From: Pseudomonas sp. FEN
GTDB lineage: Bacteria > Pseudomonadota > Gammaproteobacteria > Pseudomonadales > Pseudomonadaceae
Length of the DNA: 64,000 nt
Direction: 5' to 3'
NCBI RefSeq assembly: GCF_904067045.1
Contig: NZ_CAJFDC010000013.1
Span: 124,001-188,000, forward strand
Positions 39,500-48,040 of this stretch are shown here, piece by piece; position 1 is the stretch's first letter; the number at the start of each line of letters is the position of its first letter. The notes under the pieces are model-generated. The model had not been told where the DNA came from and did not search any database. It saw only the letters and a list, made by a program, of their open reading frames with translations. The position numbers and the translations under genes are program-made.

Positions 39500-41397
39500 G
39501 CCGGCAACGCCCTGTTCTTTTACCTCTCGACGAGCAGATAGCTGAAATGGATGACCTCAAGACACTCATCGCCTACTCCCGCAAAAATGCGCTGCGCCGC
39601 TTGATTCGCTGCCTGTTTGCGGAAAATATTCTCGACCGTTCGGCCCTGAGCTTTGGCGCCGAAGGCAACCAGGCCACATTCGCGCTGAAAGGCGCCCGCG
39701 CGCGGCTGTTTTTCTCCGATATCGCCCTCGGGCCAGCCGATACCCTGGTCAGTGACGGCGACGTGGTATTGCTGACCGAGGATGGCCTGCGCCAACCGAT
39801 CCACAGTCATCAGGACCTGCTCGACGTGCTGCGTGACAGCTTCGATTTCGAGCCCTCGGATGACGGTGTCGCCGGGCTCAAGTCGGACATGGAAAACAGC
39901 CTGATGAACGATGCCCATGCGCGCCAGTATCGCCAGCAGTGGAACGCGCGACTGACCGGAGCCAGCAGAAGTCATGGCGTCGAAAGCTTCACCGACTACC
40001 TTCGCCAGCACGCCAGCACCAAGGACGCGGCCATCCTGCTCGATCAATGGGGTTCGCTGGAAGGCCACCCCTACTATCCGACCTGGAAATCCCGTCCGGG
40101 CCTGACCGATGCCGAAGTCGCGCAACTGTCCCCCGAGTTCAACGCCCAGGTCCCGCTGCGCATTGCCGCGTTGCGCGCCGACATGGCAAAAAGCGAAAGC
40201 ATGCCCCATGTGGGCGACTATCGCAGCTGGTTCGCCAGCCACTTCCCGGCGCAATGGGAGGCATGGAAAACCTCGTTGCGGGCCAAGGGCCTGGACGAAA
40301 CCCAGTGGTTGCCCCTGCCGATTCACGCCTGGCACTTGCAGGCCTACGTGCTCAAGACCTTTGCCGCGGAAATCGAGGAAGGCATCCTGATCACCGATGG
40401 CCCCGATCTCCCGACGCTGCCGACCATGTCCTACCGGACGATGATGCCGCTGCAGGAAGACAGCGCACCGCTGATCAAATTGCCCATCGCCCTGTGGATG
40501 ACCAGCGAGCTACGCAGCCTGCAGGCCAAATCGATTCACATGGGGCCACGCATCAGCACGGTGATCAGCCAGATCCTCGCCGCCGAGAACGGTTTCGATC
40601 GACGTCTGGAAATCTTTCCCGAAGAAATCGGCGTGCGTTACAAGAACGCGATCACTCAGGACGATGCGCCGGGGCGACACCTGTCGGTGGTCTATCGCGC
40701 CAGCCAGCAAGCCTTCGAGCGCAACGACCAGTGCCTGCCGATCACCGTGGCTTCGCTGTTCACCCGCTTGCCCGGCAATGGCCGACCACTGTTCACCGAT
40801 CTGATCGAGCGTGACGGTGTACGGGCGAGTGCCGCCGGTGTCGAAACCTGGTTCCGCCAATACGCCAAGGTGGTCACGCAACCGGTGGTGGCGATCTATC
40901 TGTTGTATGGCATCGGACTCGAGGCCCACCAGCAGAACACCATGCTGCTGTTTTCCCCCGACGGCACCGCCAGTAGCCTGCTGATCCGCGATTTTGGCGA
41001 TGGCCGGACCTATGCTCCACTGCTGGAGGAACGCGGCTACACCTTACAACCGCATGTCCAGCCTGGCATCCTGCCGACGGTTTTCGTCGACGATATCGAA
41101 CCGGTACGCATGTTTGTGCTGGATGCGGCGTTCCTGACCCACCTGCACGAAATGGCCCTATGGCTGACCAAGGAGTACGGGTTGGGCAACACGCGACTGT
41201 GGCAGGTGTTGCGCGAAGAAACCGAACTGGCCTTCGCCGCCGTGCGCGAGCGGGTATCGCCAGCGCTGTGGGAAGTCGAGCGCAAGGCGTTCATCGAAGA
41301 TCCCTGGCCAACCCGATCGTTGCTGCGCATGCACTTGATGCAGTATTCCAACTATCGACTGCAGCACACCTTGAGCAATCCGCTTAACGCCGTTTAA
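39496..41397 (+). CDS. NIS siderophore synthetase (IucA/IucC family)
   Basis: A protein of 633 aa of the NRPS-independent synthetase family, which adenylates a carboxylate (often citrate) and transfers it to an amine or alcohol. Motifs in order are GHPYYPTWKSRPG (the usual second His is Tyr), LPIHAWH, PTMSYRTM, KLPIALWMTSELR, EAHQQN and RDFGDG, followed by the FhuF-like C-terminal part. It is the only synthetase in the locus, whereas staphyloferrin B and achromobactin need three. One enzyme may therefore act twice, as in rhizoferrin assembly. The A, B or C type cannot be assigned by eye. Confidence 0.92.
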   Translation: MSRQRPVLLPLDEQIAEMDDLKTLIAYSRKNALRRLIRCLFAENILDRSALSFGAEGNQATFALKGARARLFFSDIALGPADTLVSDGDVVLLTEDGLRQPIHSHQDLLDVLRDSFDFEPSDDGVAGLKSDMENSLMNDAHARQYRQQWNARLTGASRSHGVESFTDYLRQHASTKDAAILLDQWGSLEGHPYYPTWKSRPGLTDAEVAQLSPEFNAQVPLRIAALRADMAKSESMPHVGDYRSWFASHFPAQWEAWKTSLRAKGLDETQWLPLPIHAWHLQAYVLKTFAAEIEEGILITDGPDLPTLPTMSYRTMMPLQEDSAPLIKLPIALWMTSELRSLQAKSIHMGPRISTVISQILAAENGFDRRLEIFPEEIGVRYKNAITQDDAPGRHLSVVYRASQQAFERNDQCLPITVASLFTRLPGNGRPLFTDLIERDGVRASAAGVETWFRQYAKVVTQPVVAIYLLYGIGLEAHQQNTMLLFSPDGTASSLLIRDFGDGRTYAPLLEERGYTLQPHVQPGILPTVFVDDIEPVRMFVLDAAFLTHLHEMALWLTKEYGLGNTRLWQVLREETELAFAAVRERVSPALWEVERKAFIEDPWPTRSLLRMHLMQYSNYRLQHTLSNPLNAV

Positions 41398-41413
41398 CCA
41401 CCGAGGTTGATTC

Positions 41414-42658
41414 ATGTCCCATGCAGGTGCCATCCAGGGTTCATCCGTAAGAATCCTGATCTATCTTCTGTTCGCCATCCAACTGATCTCCATGGGGGCG
41501 ATGGAAATGAGCGGGCCGTTCTGGCCTGTCCACCTGCGTGGGCTGACCTCGTCGGAGTCGCTATTCAGCTTCGCCAGCATCGCCGTCTATGTCGGGCCGA
41601 TGCTGGGCATTATTCTGACCAGCGCCTTCTGGGGTCGTATCGGCGACCGCTACGGCCACAAGTTGATGATGATCCGGGCCTTGGCCGGTTTATCCTTGAC
41701 CCAGCTCGGGCTGGCATTGTTCAGTGATATCTGGGTGATCCTGCTGCTGCGCTTCCTGCAAGGCGCCTTCGCCGGCTACATTGCCCCGGCCCAGGCCTAT
41801 GGGGTCAGCATCGAGGCACCTTCGCGGCGGGCCCGCCTGTTTGCCATCCTGCAGATCTCGACCAACGTCGGCTCGTTGCTCGGCGCGGTGGTTGGTGGGT
41901 TGATTCTCGACCACGCCACCTTCTTCTGGATCAATCTGATTGCCGCGGCACTCTGCGCGGTCTGTACCGTCGTGGCGGCCGTGACCCTACCGAATGTAGC
42001 GCCGGTGAAGAAACCCGCGGCGCCGCAAAGCACCACGCCAAACCAGCGCGCCCCTGGCCTCTGGCAAGGTACGCCGCTGCTGTCGCTACTGGGCGTCATG
42101 GGCATTCTGCTGCTGGCGCGGATGCTGCCGCAGACCTCGTTTTCGCTATATGTCAGCTCGGTGTTCGAGGTCAGCAACTCGGTGGTCGGCCTGTGCTACG
42201 GCCTGCTGGCCCTGGGATTCATCCTCTCGGCGACACGCTGGTCACGGTATTTCGAACACCGTACCCAGCAAGACACCCTGCAGCGCATCACCTTCGTGGT
42301 CATCGGCTGTATCGGCCTGACCGCCGTCGCCGGCCTCACACGCAATCCCGTGGTGTTTGTCGTCGCCTACTTCATCTGGGGCGTGCTGCTGGGCGCGACG
42401 ACACCGGTGCTCATGGCCCTGGTCTCGAAGACCGCCGACAGCTCGCGGCAGGGTCATGTACTGGGGATCGCGCAAAGCACCGCGCAATTCGCCTCGATTG
42501 CCGGGATCTCGGCCGGCGGTTTGCTGAGCCAGGTCTATGGCCTGCAATACACCTATCTGTTCGTATGCCTGGCCTATGGGGTGGCCCTGGTGCCCATTGT
42601 CGCCCTGCGTTACCGGGCGCTGGTCATGCCGCCAAGCCAGCCCAGCCACGGCGACTGA
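41414..42658 (+). CDS. MFS exporter of the siderophore locus
   Basis: A 12-TM MFS protein of 414 aa of the drug:H+ antiporter type, with motif A (WGRIGDRYGHKLMM) between TM2 and TM3 and RFLQGAFAGYIAPAQAYG in TM4. It lies 16 bp after the NIS synthetase in the same direction, the position held by SbnD, FslB and similar siderophore exporters. Export of the finished siderophore across the inner membrane is the likely role. The long central loop (about 195-225, Pro/Ala-rich) is usual. Confidence 0.88.
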   Translation: MSHAGAIQGSSVRILIYLLFAIQLISMGAMEMSGPFWPVHLRGLTSSESLFSFASIAVYVGPMLGIILTSAFWGRIGDRYGHKLMMIRALAGLSLTQLGLALFSDIWVILLLRFLQGAFAGYIAPAQAYGVSIEAPSRRARLFAILQISTNVGSLLGAVVGGLILDHATFFWINLIAAALCAVCTVVAAVTLPNVAPVKKPAAPQSTTPNQRAPGLWQGTPLLSLLGVMGILLLARMLPQTSFSLYVSSVFEVSNSVVGLCYGLLALGFILSATRWSRYFEHRTQQDTLQRITFVVIGCIGLTAVAGLTRNPVVFVVAYFIWGVLLGATTPVLMALVSKTADSSRQGHVLGIAQSTAQFASIAGISAGGLLSQVYGLQYTYLFVCLAYGVALVPIVALRYRALVMPPSQPSHGD

Positions 42659-42672
42659 ACAAGGAGAGTTTT

Positions 42673-43857
42673 TTGAACATTGAACAACTGCGGGCCGACA
42701 CCCCGGCCGTCGAACGGCTGATCCACTTCAACAATGCCGGTGCCGCGCTGATGCCGGACCCGGTGATCCAGGCGGTCACCGCTCACCTCGAACTCGAGGC
42801 GCGCCTCGGCGGATACGAAGCCGCCGCCGAACGCTCGGTCGAGCTGGAAAATGTCTACGCCTCCATCGCTCGACTGATCAATGCCCGGCCTGACGAAATT
42901 GCAGTGATCGAGAACGCCACCCGCGCCTGGGACATGGCCTTCTATTCGCTGCCGCTGGGCCCCGGGGATGTGCTGCTGACCTCGACCACCGAGTACGCCG
43001 GCAACTACATTCCCTACCTGCAACTGCAGCAACGACGTGGTATCGAAATCCGCATCATCCCCAACGATGAACACGGCCAGGTATCGCTGGCGGCCTTGCA
43101 AGACATGCTCGGCGATGATCGCGTGGCCCTGGTGTCGCTGCCGATGATCGCCACCAACGGCGGCCCGGTCCAACCGATTGAACAGATCGGCGCGCTGGCC
43201 CGGGCGGCGGGCGTGCTGTTTTTGCTCGATGCCTGCCAGGCGGTCGGACAGATACCAATCGACGTAGCCAAAATCGGCTGTCACCTGCTCACGGCGACCA
43301 GCCGCAAATACCTGCGCGGGCCTCGGGGCATGGGCTTTCTCTACGTTGAAAGAGACCTGTGCCAGACTCTGCAGCCGGCCTTTCTCGACCTCCACGCCGC
43401 CACGCTGTCGACCGCGCAAACCTTCCAGGTGCGCGCCGATGCCCGACGCTTTGAAAACTGGGAATGCAATGTCGCGGCGAAACTGGGCCTGGGGGCGGCG
43501 GCGGATTACGCCCTGGCCCAAGGCATCGAGCCGATGTGGCAGCGTATCCAGCAGTTGGCGGACCATCTGCGCCATCGACTGGGCGAAGTTCCCGGCATCA
43601 CCCCTCAGGATCTGGGGGCGCTCAAGTCCGGCATCGTCACCTTTACCCGCCAAGGCAGCAGTGCCCCACAGGTGCAGCAGTGGCTGGCGGCACAGGCCAG
43701 ACGGATCAACATCAGCACCTCGACGGTCCGCTCGACCCTGCTGGATATGCAGCAACGGGGGTTGCACGAGGTCAGTCGTGCTTCGGTGCATGCCTACAAC
43801 AGCAAAAGCGAAATCGACACACTGATCGAGGCGCTCCTGCGCATGCCCCCGGGGTGA
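42673..43857 (+). CDS. Class V PLP enzyme (aminotransferase/desulfurase/lyase family) in the siderophore operon
   Basis: A protein of 394 aa. FNNAGAALMPDPVIQAV is the N-terminal family pattern, LLDACQAVGQIPIDV carries the PLP-binding Asp and Gln, and TSRKYLRGPRGMGFLYV carries the Schiff-base lysine. The family includes cysteine desulfurases, C-S lyases such as EgtE, isopenicillin N epimerase-like enzymes and aminotransferases. Staphyloferrin B, rhizoferrin and vibrioferrin loci have no such gene, so its step is unexplained. The start is a TTG at 42673 with AGGAGAG before it; longer frames overlap the exporter. It is the last biosynthetic gene, 83 bp before fecI. A perfect short inverted repeat GTATT-ACG-AATAC lies in that gap at 43900. 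Confidence 0.8.
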   Translation: MNIEQLRADTPAVERLIHFNNAGAALMPDPVIQAVTAHLELEARLGGYEAAAERSVELENVYASIARLINARPDEIAVIENATRAWDMAFYSLPLGPGDVLLTSTTEYAGNYIPYLQLQQRRGIEIRIIPNDEHGQVSLAALQDMLGDDRVALVSLPMIATNGGPVQPIEQIGALARAAGVLFLLDACQAVGQIPIDVAKIGCHLLTATSRKYLRGPRGMGFLYVERDLCQTLQPAFLDLHAATLSTAQTFQVRADARRFENWECNVAAKLGLGAAADYALAQGIEPMWQRIQQLADHLRHRLGEVPGITPQDLGALKSGIVTFTRQGSSAPQVQQWLAAQARRINISTSTVRSTLLDMQQRGLHEVSRASVHAYNSKSEIDTLIEALLRMPPG

Positions 43858-43940
43858 ACCGGGCAACTACCCCTTGCATCGCGGGCACGCGGCAATCTAG
43901 TATTACGAATACCTCTCAATCGCAAAAAAACCATTCAACC

Positions 43941-44456
43941 ATGAGCGATACCCTCTCCGCACCCGCCAATCATCACCTGCACACGCTTGAGGCCTTGTAC
44001 AGCGGGCATCACGGCTGGCTGTACGCCACGCTGCGCAAGAAACTGGGTAACGCCATGGATGCGGCCGACCTGGCGCAGGACACCTTCACCCGCATTCTCG
44101 CCGCCAAGGTGGCGGTGATCGAACAGCCCCGGGCCTACCTCAGTTGCGTGGCCAAGGGCATTCTCGTCAACTGGTATCAGCGCAAGGCGCTTGAGCGCGC
44201 CTACCTGGATGCACTGACGCTGCTACCGGCTCCCGAAGTGCCCGCGCCCGAGTTGCGCTTGATGGTGCTGGAGACCCTGCATGACATCGACGCCATGCTC
44301 GATGCCCTGCCGCCCCTGGTCAGACGCTGCTTCCTGCTGTCGCAGATCGGCGGCCTGAAATACCAGGACATCGCCGGACAACTCGGCGTCTCGCTGATCA
44401 CCGTAAAGCGCTACATGAAGCAAGCCTTCGTGCAGTGCCTGATGCTGGCGGACTGA
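43941..44456 (+). CDS. FecI-family ECF sigma factor
   Basis: An ECF sigma factor of 171 aa. Region 2 has DLAQDTFTRILA and QPRAYLSCVAKGILVNWYQRKALERAYL; region 4 has LDALPPLVRRCFLLSQIGGLKYQDIAGQLGVSLITVKRYMKQA, typical of FecI iron-starvation sigmas. The ATG at 43941 gives a normal-length protein. Its stop overlaps the fecR start (TGATG). Together with FecR and the STN-bearing receptor downstream it should form a surface-signalling circuit in which the external siderophore raises receptor expression. Confidence 0.92.
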   Translation: MSDTLSAPANHHLHTLEALYSGHHGWLYATLRKKLGNAMDAADLAQDTFTRILAAKVAVIEQPRAYLSCVAKGILVNWYQRKALERAYLDALTLLPAPEVPAPELRLMVLETLHDIDAMLDALPPLVRRCFLLSQIGGLKYQDIAGQLGVSLITVKRYMKQAFVQCLMLAD

Positions 44457-45433
44457 TGCCGACGCAGCGCAATGACGCCCAGATCGATCCCCAGGCCCTG
44501 GAGGAAGCCGCCGAGTGGCTGATGCGCCTGGGCGAAGGCGATTTCAGCGCCAGCCAACGGGCCGAACTGGAGCGCTGGAGCGCCAGCAGCCCCGAGCGCC
44601 ATCGCGCCTGGGCCCGGGCGCAGGTCCTGCAAGGCAAGCTCGGCACCCTGCCGCGCTCATTGGCGATGTCGGCGCTGGATCGCCCAAGCAACCCTTCCCG
44701 GCGCATCGCACTGGCCAAACTGGCAACGATCCTAGCGCTGCTGCCGGTCGGCTGGGGCAGTTGGAAACTGCTGGAGGCGCAGCCATGGACCGCCGACTAC
44801 CGCACCAGCGTCGGCCAGCGCCGTGAATTGACCCTGGACGACGGCTCGCGGATCACCCTGAACACCGACACCGCCATCGATGTCCTGTTTGACGCCCAAC
44901 AGCGCCTGATCCGACTGCGCGAAGGCGAAATCCTGGTGCAGACCGCGCCGGACAACTTGCCGCAGCCACGGCCGTTTCTGGTCAGCACCCGCCAGGGACG
45001 GATACAGGCACTGGGTACGCGTTTTACCGTCCGTGAATGGCAGCCCCACACGCGCCTCGCGGTATTGGACGGTGCCGTCAGGATCGAACTGCCGCCCGAG
45101 AGTGGCGTCGCCCCACGAATAGTCAATGCCGGGCAACGGACCGATTTTTCGTCCCATGCCTTTGGTCAACAGGTCGCGGCGGACGACTCCGTCAGCGCCT
45201 GGACCCAAGGCATGTTGATGGCCGACAACATGCGCCTGGCCGACTTCGTGGCCGAATTGGCGCGCTATCGAAAAGGCTTCGTGCGTTGCGATCCGGCGGT
45301 GGCCGACCTGCGCATCTCCGGCGCCTTCCCTATCAGTGACAGCCAACGCACCCTCAAGATGTTGGTGCAAACCTACCCGCTCATCGCAACCGGGCATTTG
45401 AGCGGTTACTGGATAACGCTCTCCCCAGCCTGA
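44456..45433 (+). CDS. FecR-family anti-sigma factor/transmembrane signal relay
   Basis: A protein of 325 aa. The cytoplasmic N-terminus (about 1-80; EEAAEWLMRLGEGDFSASQRAELERW) binds the sigma factor. A TM segment lies at about 86-102 (LAKLATILALLPVGWGSW), and the periplasmic FecR domain includes YRTSVGQRRELTLDDGSRITLNTDT and GRIQALGTRFTVRE. The C-terminal region contacts the receptor's STN domain. The start overlaps the fecI stop, so the two are made together. Confidence 0.92.
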   Translation: MPTQRNDAQIDPQALEEAAEWLMRLGEGDFSASQRAELERWSASSPERHRAWARAQVLQGKLGTLPRSLAMSALDRPSNPSRRIALAKLATILALLPVGWGSWKLLEAQPWTADYRTSVGQRRELTLDDGSRITLNTDTAIDVLFDAQQRLIRLREGEILVQTAPDNLPQPRPFLVSTRQGRIQALGTRFTVREWQPHTRLAVLDGAVRIELPPESGVAPRIVNAGQRTDFSSHAFGQQVAADDSVSAWTQGMLMADNMRLADFVAELARYRKGFVRCDPAVADLRISGAFPISDSQRTLKMLVQTYPLIATGHLSGYWITLSPA

Positions 45434-45503
45434 GCGGCAAAAAGAGCTCGGTAAAAAAATGCCCCGCAGGTGATACTTTTTTTGACCTCGGCTGGCTAGA
45501 TAA

Positions 45504-45522
45504 GGAAATACTTCTCATTATC
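45504..45522 (+). promoter_or_regulatory. Fur-box-like site and possible FecI-type -35 before the receptor gene
   Basis: The 109-bp gap between fecR and the receptor holds a 19-base stretch matching the classic Fur consensus at 13 positions, with a perfect right end (CATTATC). It starts with GGAAAT, the -35 hexamer of fecA-type promoters. I could not fix a -10 element. The overlap would let Fur block the FecI-driven promoter. An extra promoter here would allow receptor expression apart from fecIR. Confidence 0.5.
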
Positions 45523-45542
45523 GCCTAAAGGGTCACCACTCC

Positions 45543-47975
45543 ATGTCTGTCGCACGATCTCCGCGTTCGGATCGCTCCTTGAAACTGGCGGTGCGCAGCG
45601 CGCTCCTCAGCCTTGCCCTGACCAGCGTCGCCACGCCTATCGCCGTGGCGGCCACGCCGGCACAGTTGGATTCGGTCGCGGTCCGCACCTTCAACATTGC
45701 TCCTGGCCCCCTGGGCACGACCTTGTCGCGGTTCGCCGTGGAGACCGGTATTGCCCTGTCGTTTCAACCGGCGATGACCGAAGGGCTGAGCAGTCCCGGC
45801 TTGTCGGGGTCCTATACGACCCAGCAAGCCATGGACCGGCTACTGGCCGGCAGCGGCCTGGAGATGGTTGCACGCAGTGACGGCAGCTACACCCTGGCAA
45901 CCCGCGCGAGCGATGGCACGGGCGGCCTGACCCTCTCCGAAACCACGGTCAAGGCCGCCGAGGCGCGCCCGGACGATTTGCCGCCGGTCTACGCCGGCGG
46001 CCAGGTGGCCCGGGGCGGTCGACTCGGACTGATGGGTAACAAGGACCTGATGGACGCGCCCTTCAGCGTCAGCAACTACACCTCGACCCTGATCAAGGAT
46101 CAACAGGCCACCACCGTGGCCGACGTACTGGAACGCGACTCTTCGGTACGCTCCACCGGCCAGACCGGCGGCGTGGTCGACTCGTTTTTCATTCGCGGTT
46201 TCCCGGTGGGCGAAGGCAACCTGGGGGAACTGGCTTTCGACGGCGTGTATGGCGTGGCCCCCAACTACCGGGTGTTCACCGAGTACGCCGAGCGCATCGA
46301 AGTGATCAAGGGCCCGGGCGCCCTGCTGTATGGCATGTCACCCAACAGTGGGGTCGGCGGGGTGATCAACGTGGTCCCGAAACGCTCCCTCGATGAGGAC
46401 CTGACCCGCTTCACCGCCAGCTACGGCCTGAACACCCAGGCCGGCGGACATATCGATCTCAGCCGCCGCTTCGGCGCGGAACGCCAGTTCGGTATCCGTA
46501 TCAACGGCAGTACCCAGCAAGGCGACACGGCCATCGACAACCAGTCGCGGGACGTGAACATCGGCGCCATTTCCCTCGATTACCAGGGCGAGCGCTTGCG
46601 CACGACCCTGGACCTGATCAGCCAGGAAGAAGAGTTCGACGCGCCCTCGCGGCCCTTCCTGATCGCCTCCGGCGTGAAGGTGCCCTCCGCCGCCGATGGT
46701 CGGATCAATGTCACCCAGGACTGGGGGTGGGCGAAAACCCGCGACAAGGCTGCGTTGCTCGGCGCCGAATACGACGTCAATGATGCCCTCACGGTATTCG
46801 CCCATGCCGGCGGCGGTAAGTCGGATGTGGCGCGCCTGTCCGATCAGACCCCGACCATTCTCAATGCCGCCGGGGACACCTCTTCGACGCCCGGCTATTA
46901 CAAATTCGAAGTCGAACGCTACACCGTGGATGCCGGCGCCCGCCTGCGCTTCGACACCGGCCCGATCAGCCACAGCACCACGTTCCAAGTGACCCACTAC
47001 CAGGACGAGCTGTCGCGGGGGATCAACTCCGGCCCGGCGCTGCTGTCGAACATCTACCATCCGATCGACCGCCCGCAACCCTTCATACCCACGCCGGATG
47101 TGCGCAAAGTCTCCGAAACGGAACTGTCCGGCGCGGCCCTGGCCGACACCCTGTCGATGATGGACGAGCGCTTGCAGGTCACCTTTGGCCTGCGCCAGCA
47201 AAACATCAAATCCGATAACTACAGTACCAGCGGCGTCATCACCAGCTCTTATGACAAGAGCAAAACCACGCCGTTGTTCGGCGTGGTGGTCAAACCCTGG
47301 GAGCATGTGTCGTTCTACTACAACTACATCGAAGGCCTGAGCAAAGGCGATGTCGCCCCGGCCACGGCCTCGAACTCGGGTGAGATCTTTGCACCCTACA
47401 TCTCTCGCCAGCAGGAAGTCGGGGTCAAGGTCGACTACGGTACCTTCACCTCGACCCTCAGCCTGTTCCAGATCAAGAAACCCAGTGGCGAACTGGCCTC
47501 GGGGGTGTTCGCGGTGCAAGGCGAACAACGCAACCGTGGCGTGGAGCTGAATGTGTTCGGCGAGATCGCCGAGGGCACCCGCCTGCTCGGCGGCGTCACC
47601 CTGCTCGATGCCGAACTGACCAAGACCAGTACCGTCGCCAATCGCGGCAACACCCCGGTGGGCGTCCCCGAGGTGCAGGCCAATCTCTGGGCCGAATGGG
47701 ATACCCCCTGGATCGAAGGCCTGACCCTGACCAGCGGCGCGATCTACACCGGCAGCCAGTATGTGGACCAGGCCAACACGCAAAAACTCGATCCGTGGAC
47801 CCGCTTCGATGTCGGCGCCCGTTACAGCACCCGGATCGCCGAGCGTCCGACCACATTCCGGGCCACGGTGCAGAACGTGTTCGATCGCGAGTACTGGTCC
47901 GGCGTCGCGTCCTACGGGGCCTTCTCCCAAGGATCGCCACGCACCCTGCAACTGTCAGCCACCGTCGATTTCTGA
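45543..47975 (+). CDS. TonB-dependent siderophore receptor with N-terminal STN signalling domain
   Basis: An outer-membrane transducer of 810 aa. A signal peptide (about 1-37, ending near VAVAA) is followed by an STN domain (about 50-118; FNIAPGPLGTTLSRFAVETG, YTTQQAMDRLLAGSGL) that touches FecR. The plug domain (about 160-290) has RGGRLGLMGNKDLMDAPFSV, DSFFIRGFPVG, RIEVIKGPGALLYGM and GGVINVVPK, and a 22-strand barrel ends in LQLSATVDF with terminal Phe. It resembles ferrichrome/hydroxamate-type receptors. Given its place it should import the ferric form of the product made by this locus. Confidence 0.94.
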   Translation: MSVARSPRSDRSLKLAVRSALLSLALTSVATPIAVAATPAQLDSVAVRTFNIAPGPLGTTLSRFAVETGIALSFQPAMTEGLSSPGLSGSYTTQQAMDRLLAGSGLEMVARSDGSYTLATRASDGTGGLTLSETTVKAAEARPDDLPPVYAGGQVARGGRLGLMGNKDLMDAPFSVSNYTSTLIKDQQATTVADVLERDSSVRSTGQTGGVVDSFFIRGFPVGEGNLGELAFDGVYGVAPNYRVFTEYAERIEVIKGPGALLYGMSPNSGVGGVINVVPKRSLDEDLTRFTASYGLNTQAGGHIDLSRRFGAERQFGIRINGSTQQGDTAIDNQSRDVNIGAISLDYQGERLRTTLDLISQEEEFDAPSRPFLIASGVKVPSAADGRINVTQDWGWAKTRDKAALLGAEYDVNDALTVFAHAGGGKSDVARLSDQTPTILNAAGDTSSTPGYYKFEVERYTVDAGARLRFDTGPISHSTTFQVTHYQDELSRGINSGPALLSNIYHPIDRPQPFIPTPDVRKVSETELSGAALADTLSMMDERLQVTFGLRQQNIKSDNYSTSGVITSSYDKSKTTPLFGVVVKPWEHVSFYYNYIEGLSKGDVAPATASNSGEIFAPYISRQQEVGVKVDYGTFTSTLSLFQIKKPSGELASGVFAVQGEQRNRGVELNVFGEIAEGTRLLGGVTLLDAELTKTSTVANRGNTPVGVPEVQANLWAEWDTPWIEGLTLTSGAIYTGSQYVDQANTQKLDPWTRFDVGARYSTRIAERPTTFRATVQNVFDREYWSGVASYGAFSQGSPRTLQLSATVDF

Positions 47976-47983
47976 AACCTTCG

Positions 47984-48017
47984 GCCTCGGGCCACGGCCA
48001 CCGCCGTGGCCCGAGGC
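47984..48017 (+). terminator. Perfect 15-bp RNA hairpin between the receptor and binding-protein genes
   Basis: GCCTCGGGCCACGGC pairs perfectly with its complement across a CACC loop, starting 8 bases after the receptor stop and ending 23 bases before the next ATG. No T run follows, so it is more likely a partial (Rho-influenced) terminator or an RNA-stabilising stem that keeps receptor mRNA high relative to the ABC importer. The binding-protein start lies just beyond it. Confidence 0.55.
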
Positions 48018-48040
48018 TGAGCTCTGCAAAGGCTTTCACC

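Noticed and set aside
42193..42672. N-terminal extension of the class V PLP enzyme reading through the exporter gene
   Set aside because: It lies in another frame of a clear MFS gene; the TTG at 42673 with AGGAGAG before it starts the recognised family sequence.
42673..43857. EgtE (ergothioneine C-S lyase) as the name for the class V enzyme
   Set aside because: No other ergothioneine gene is nearby, and the family is too broad to name by motif alone.
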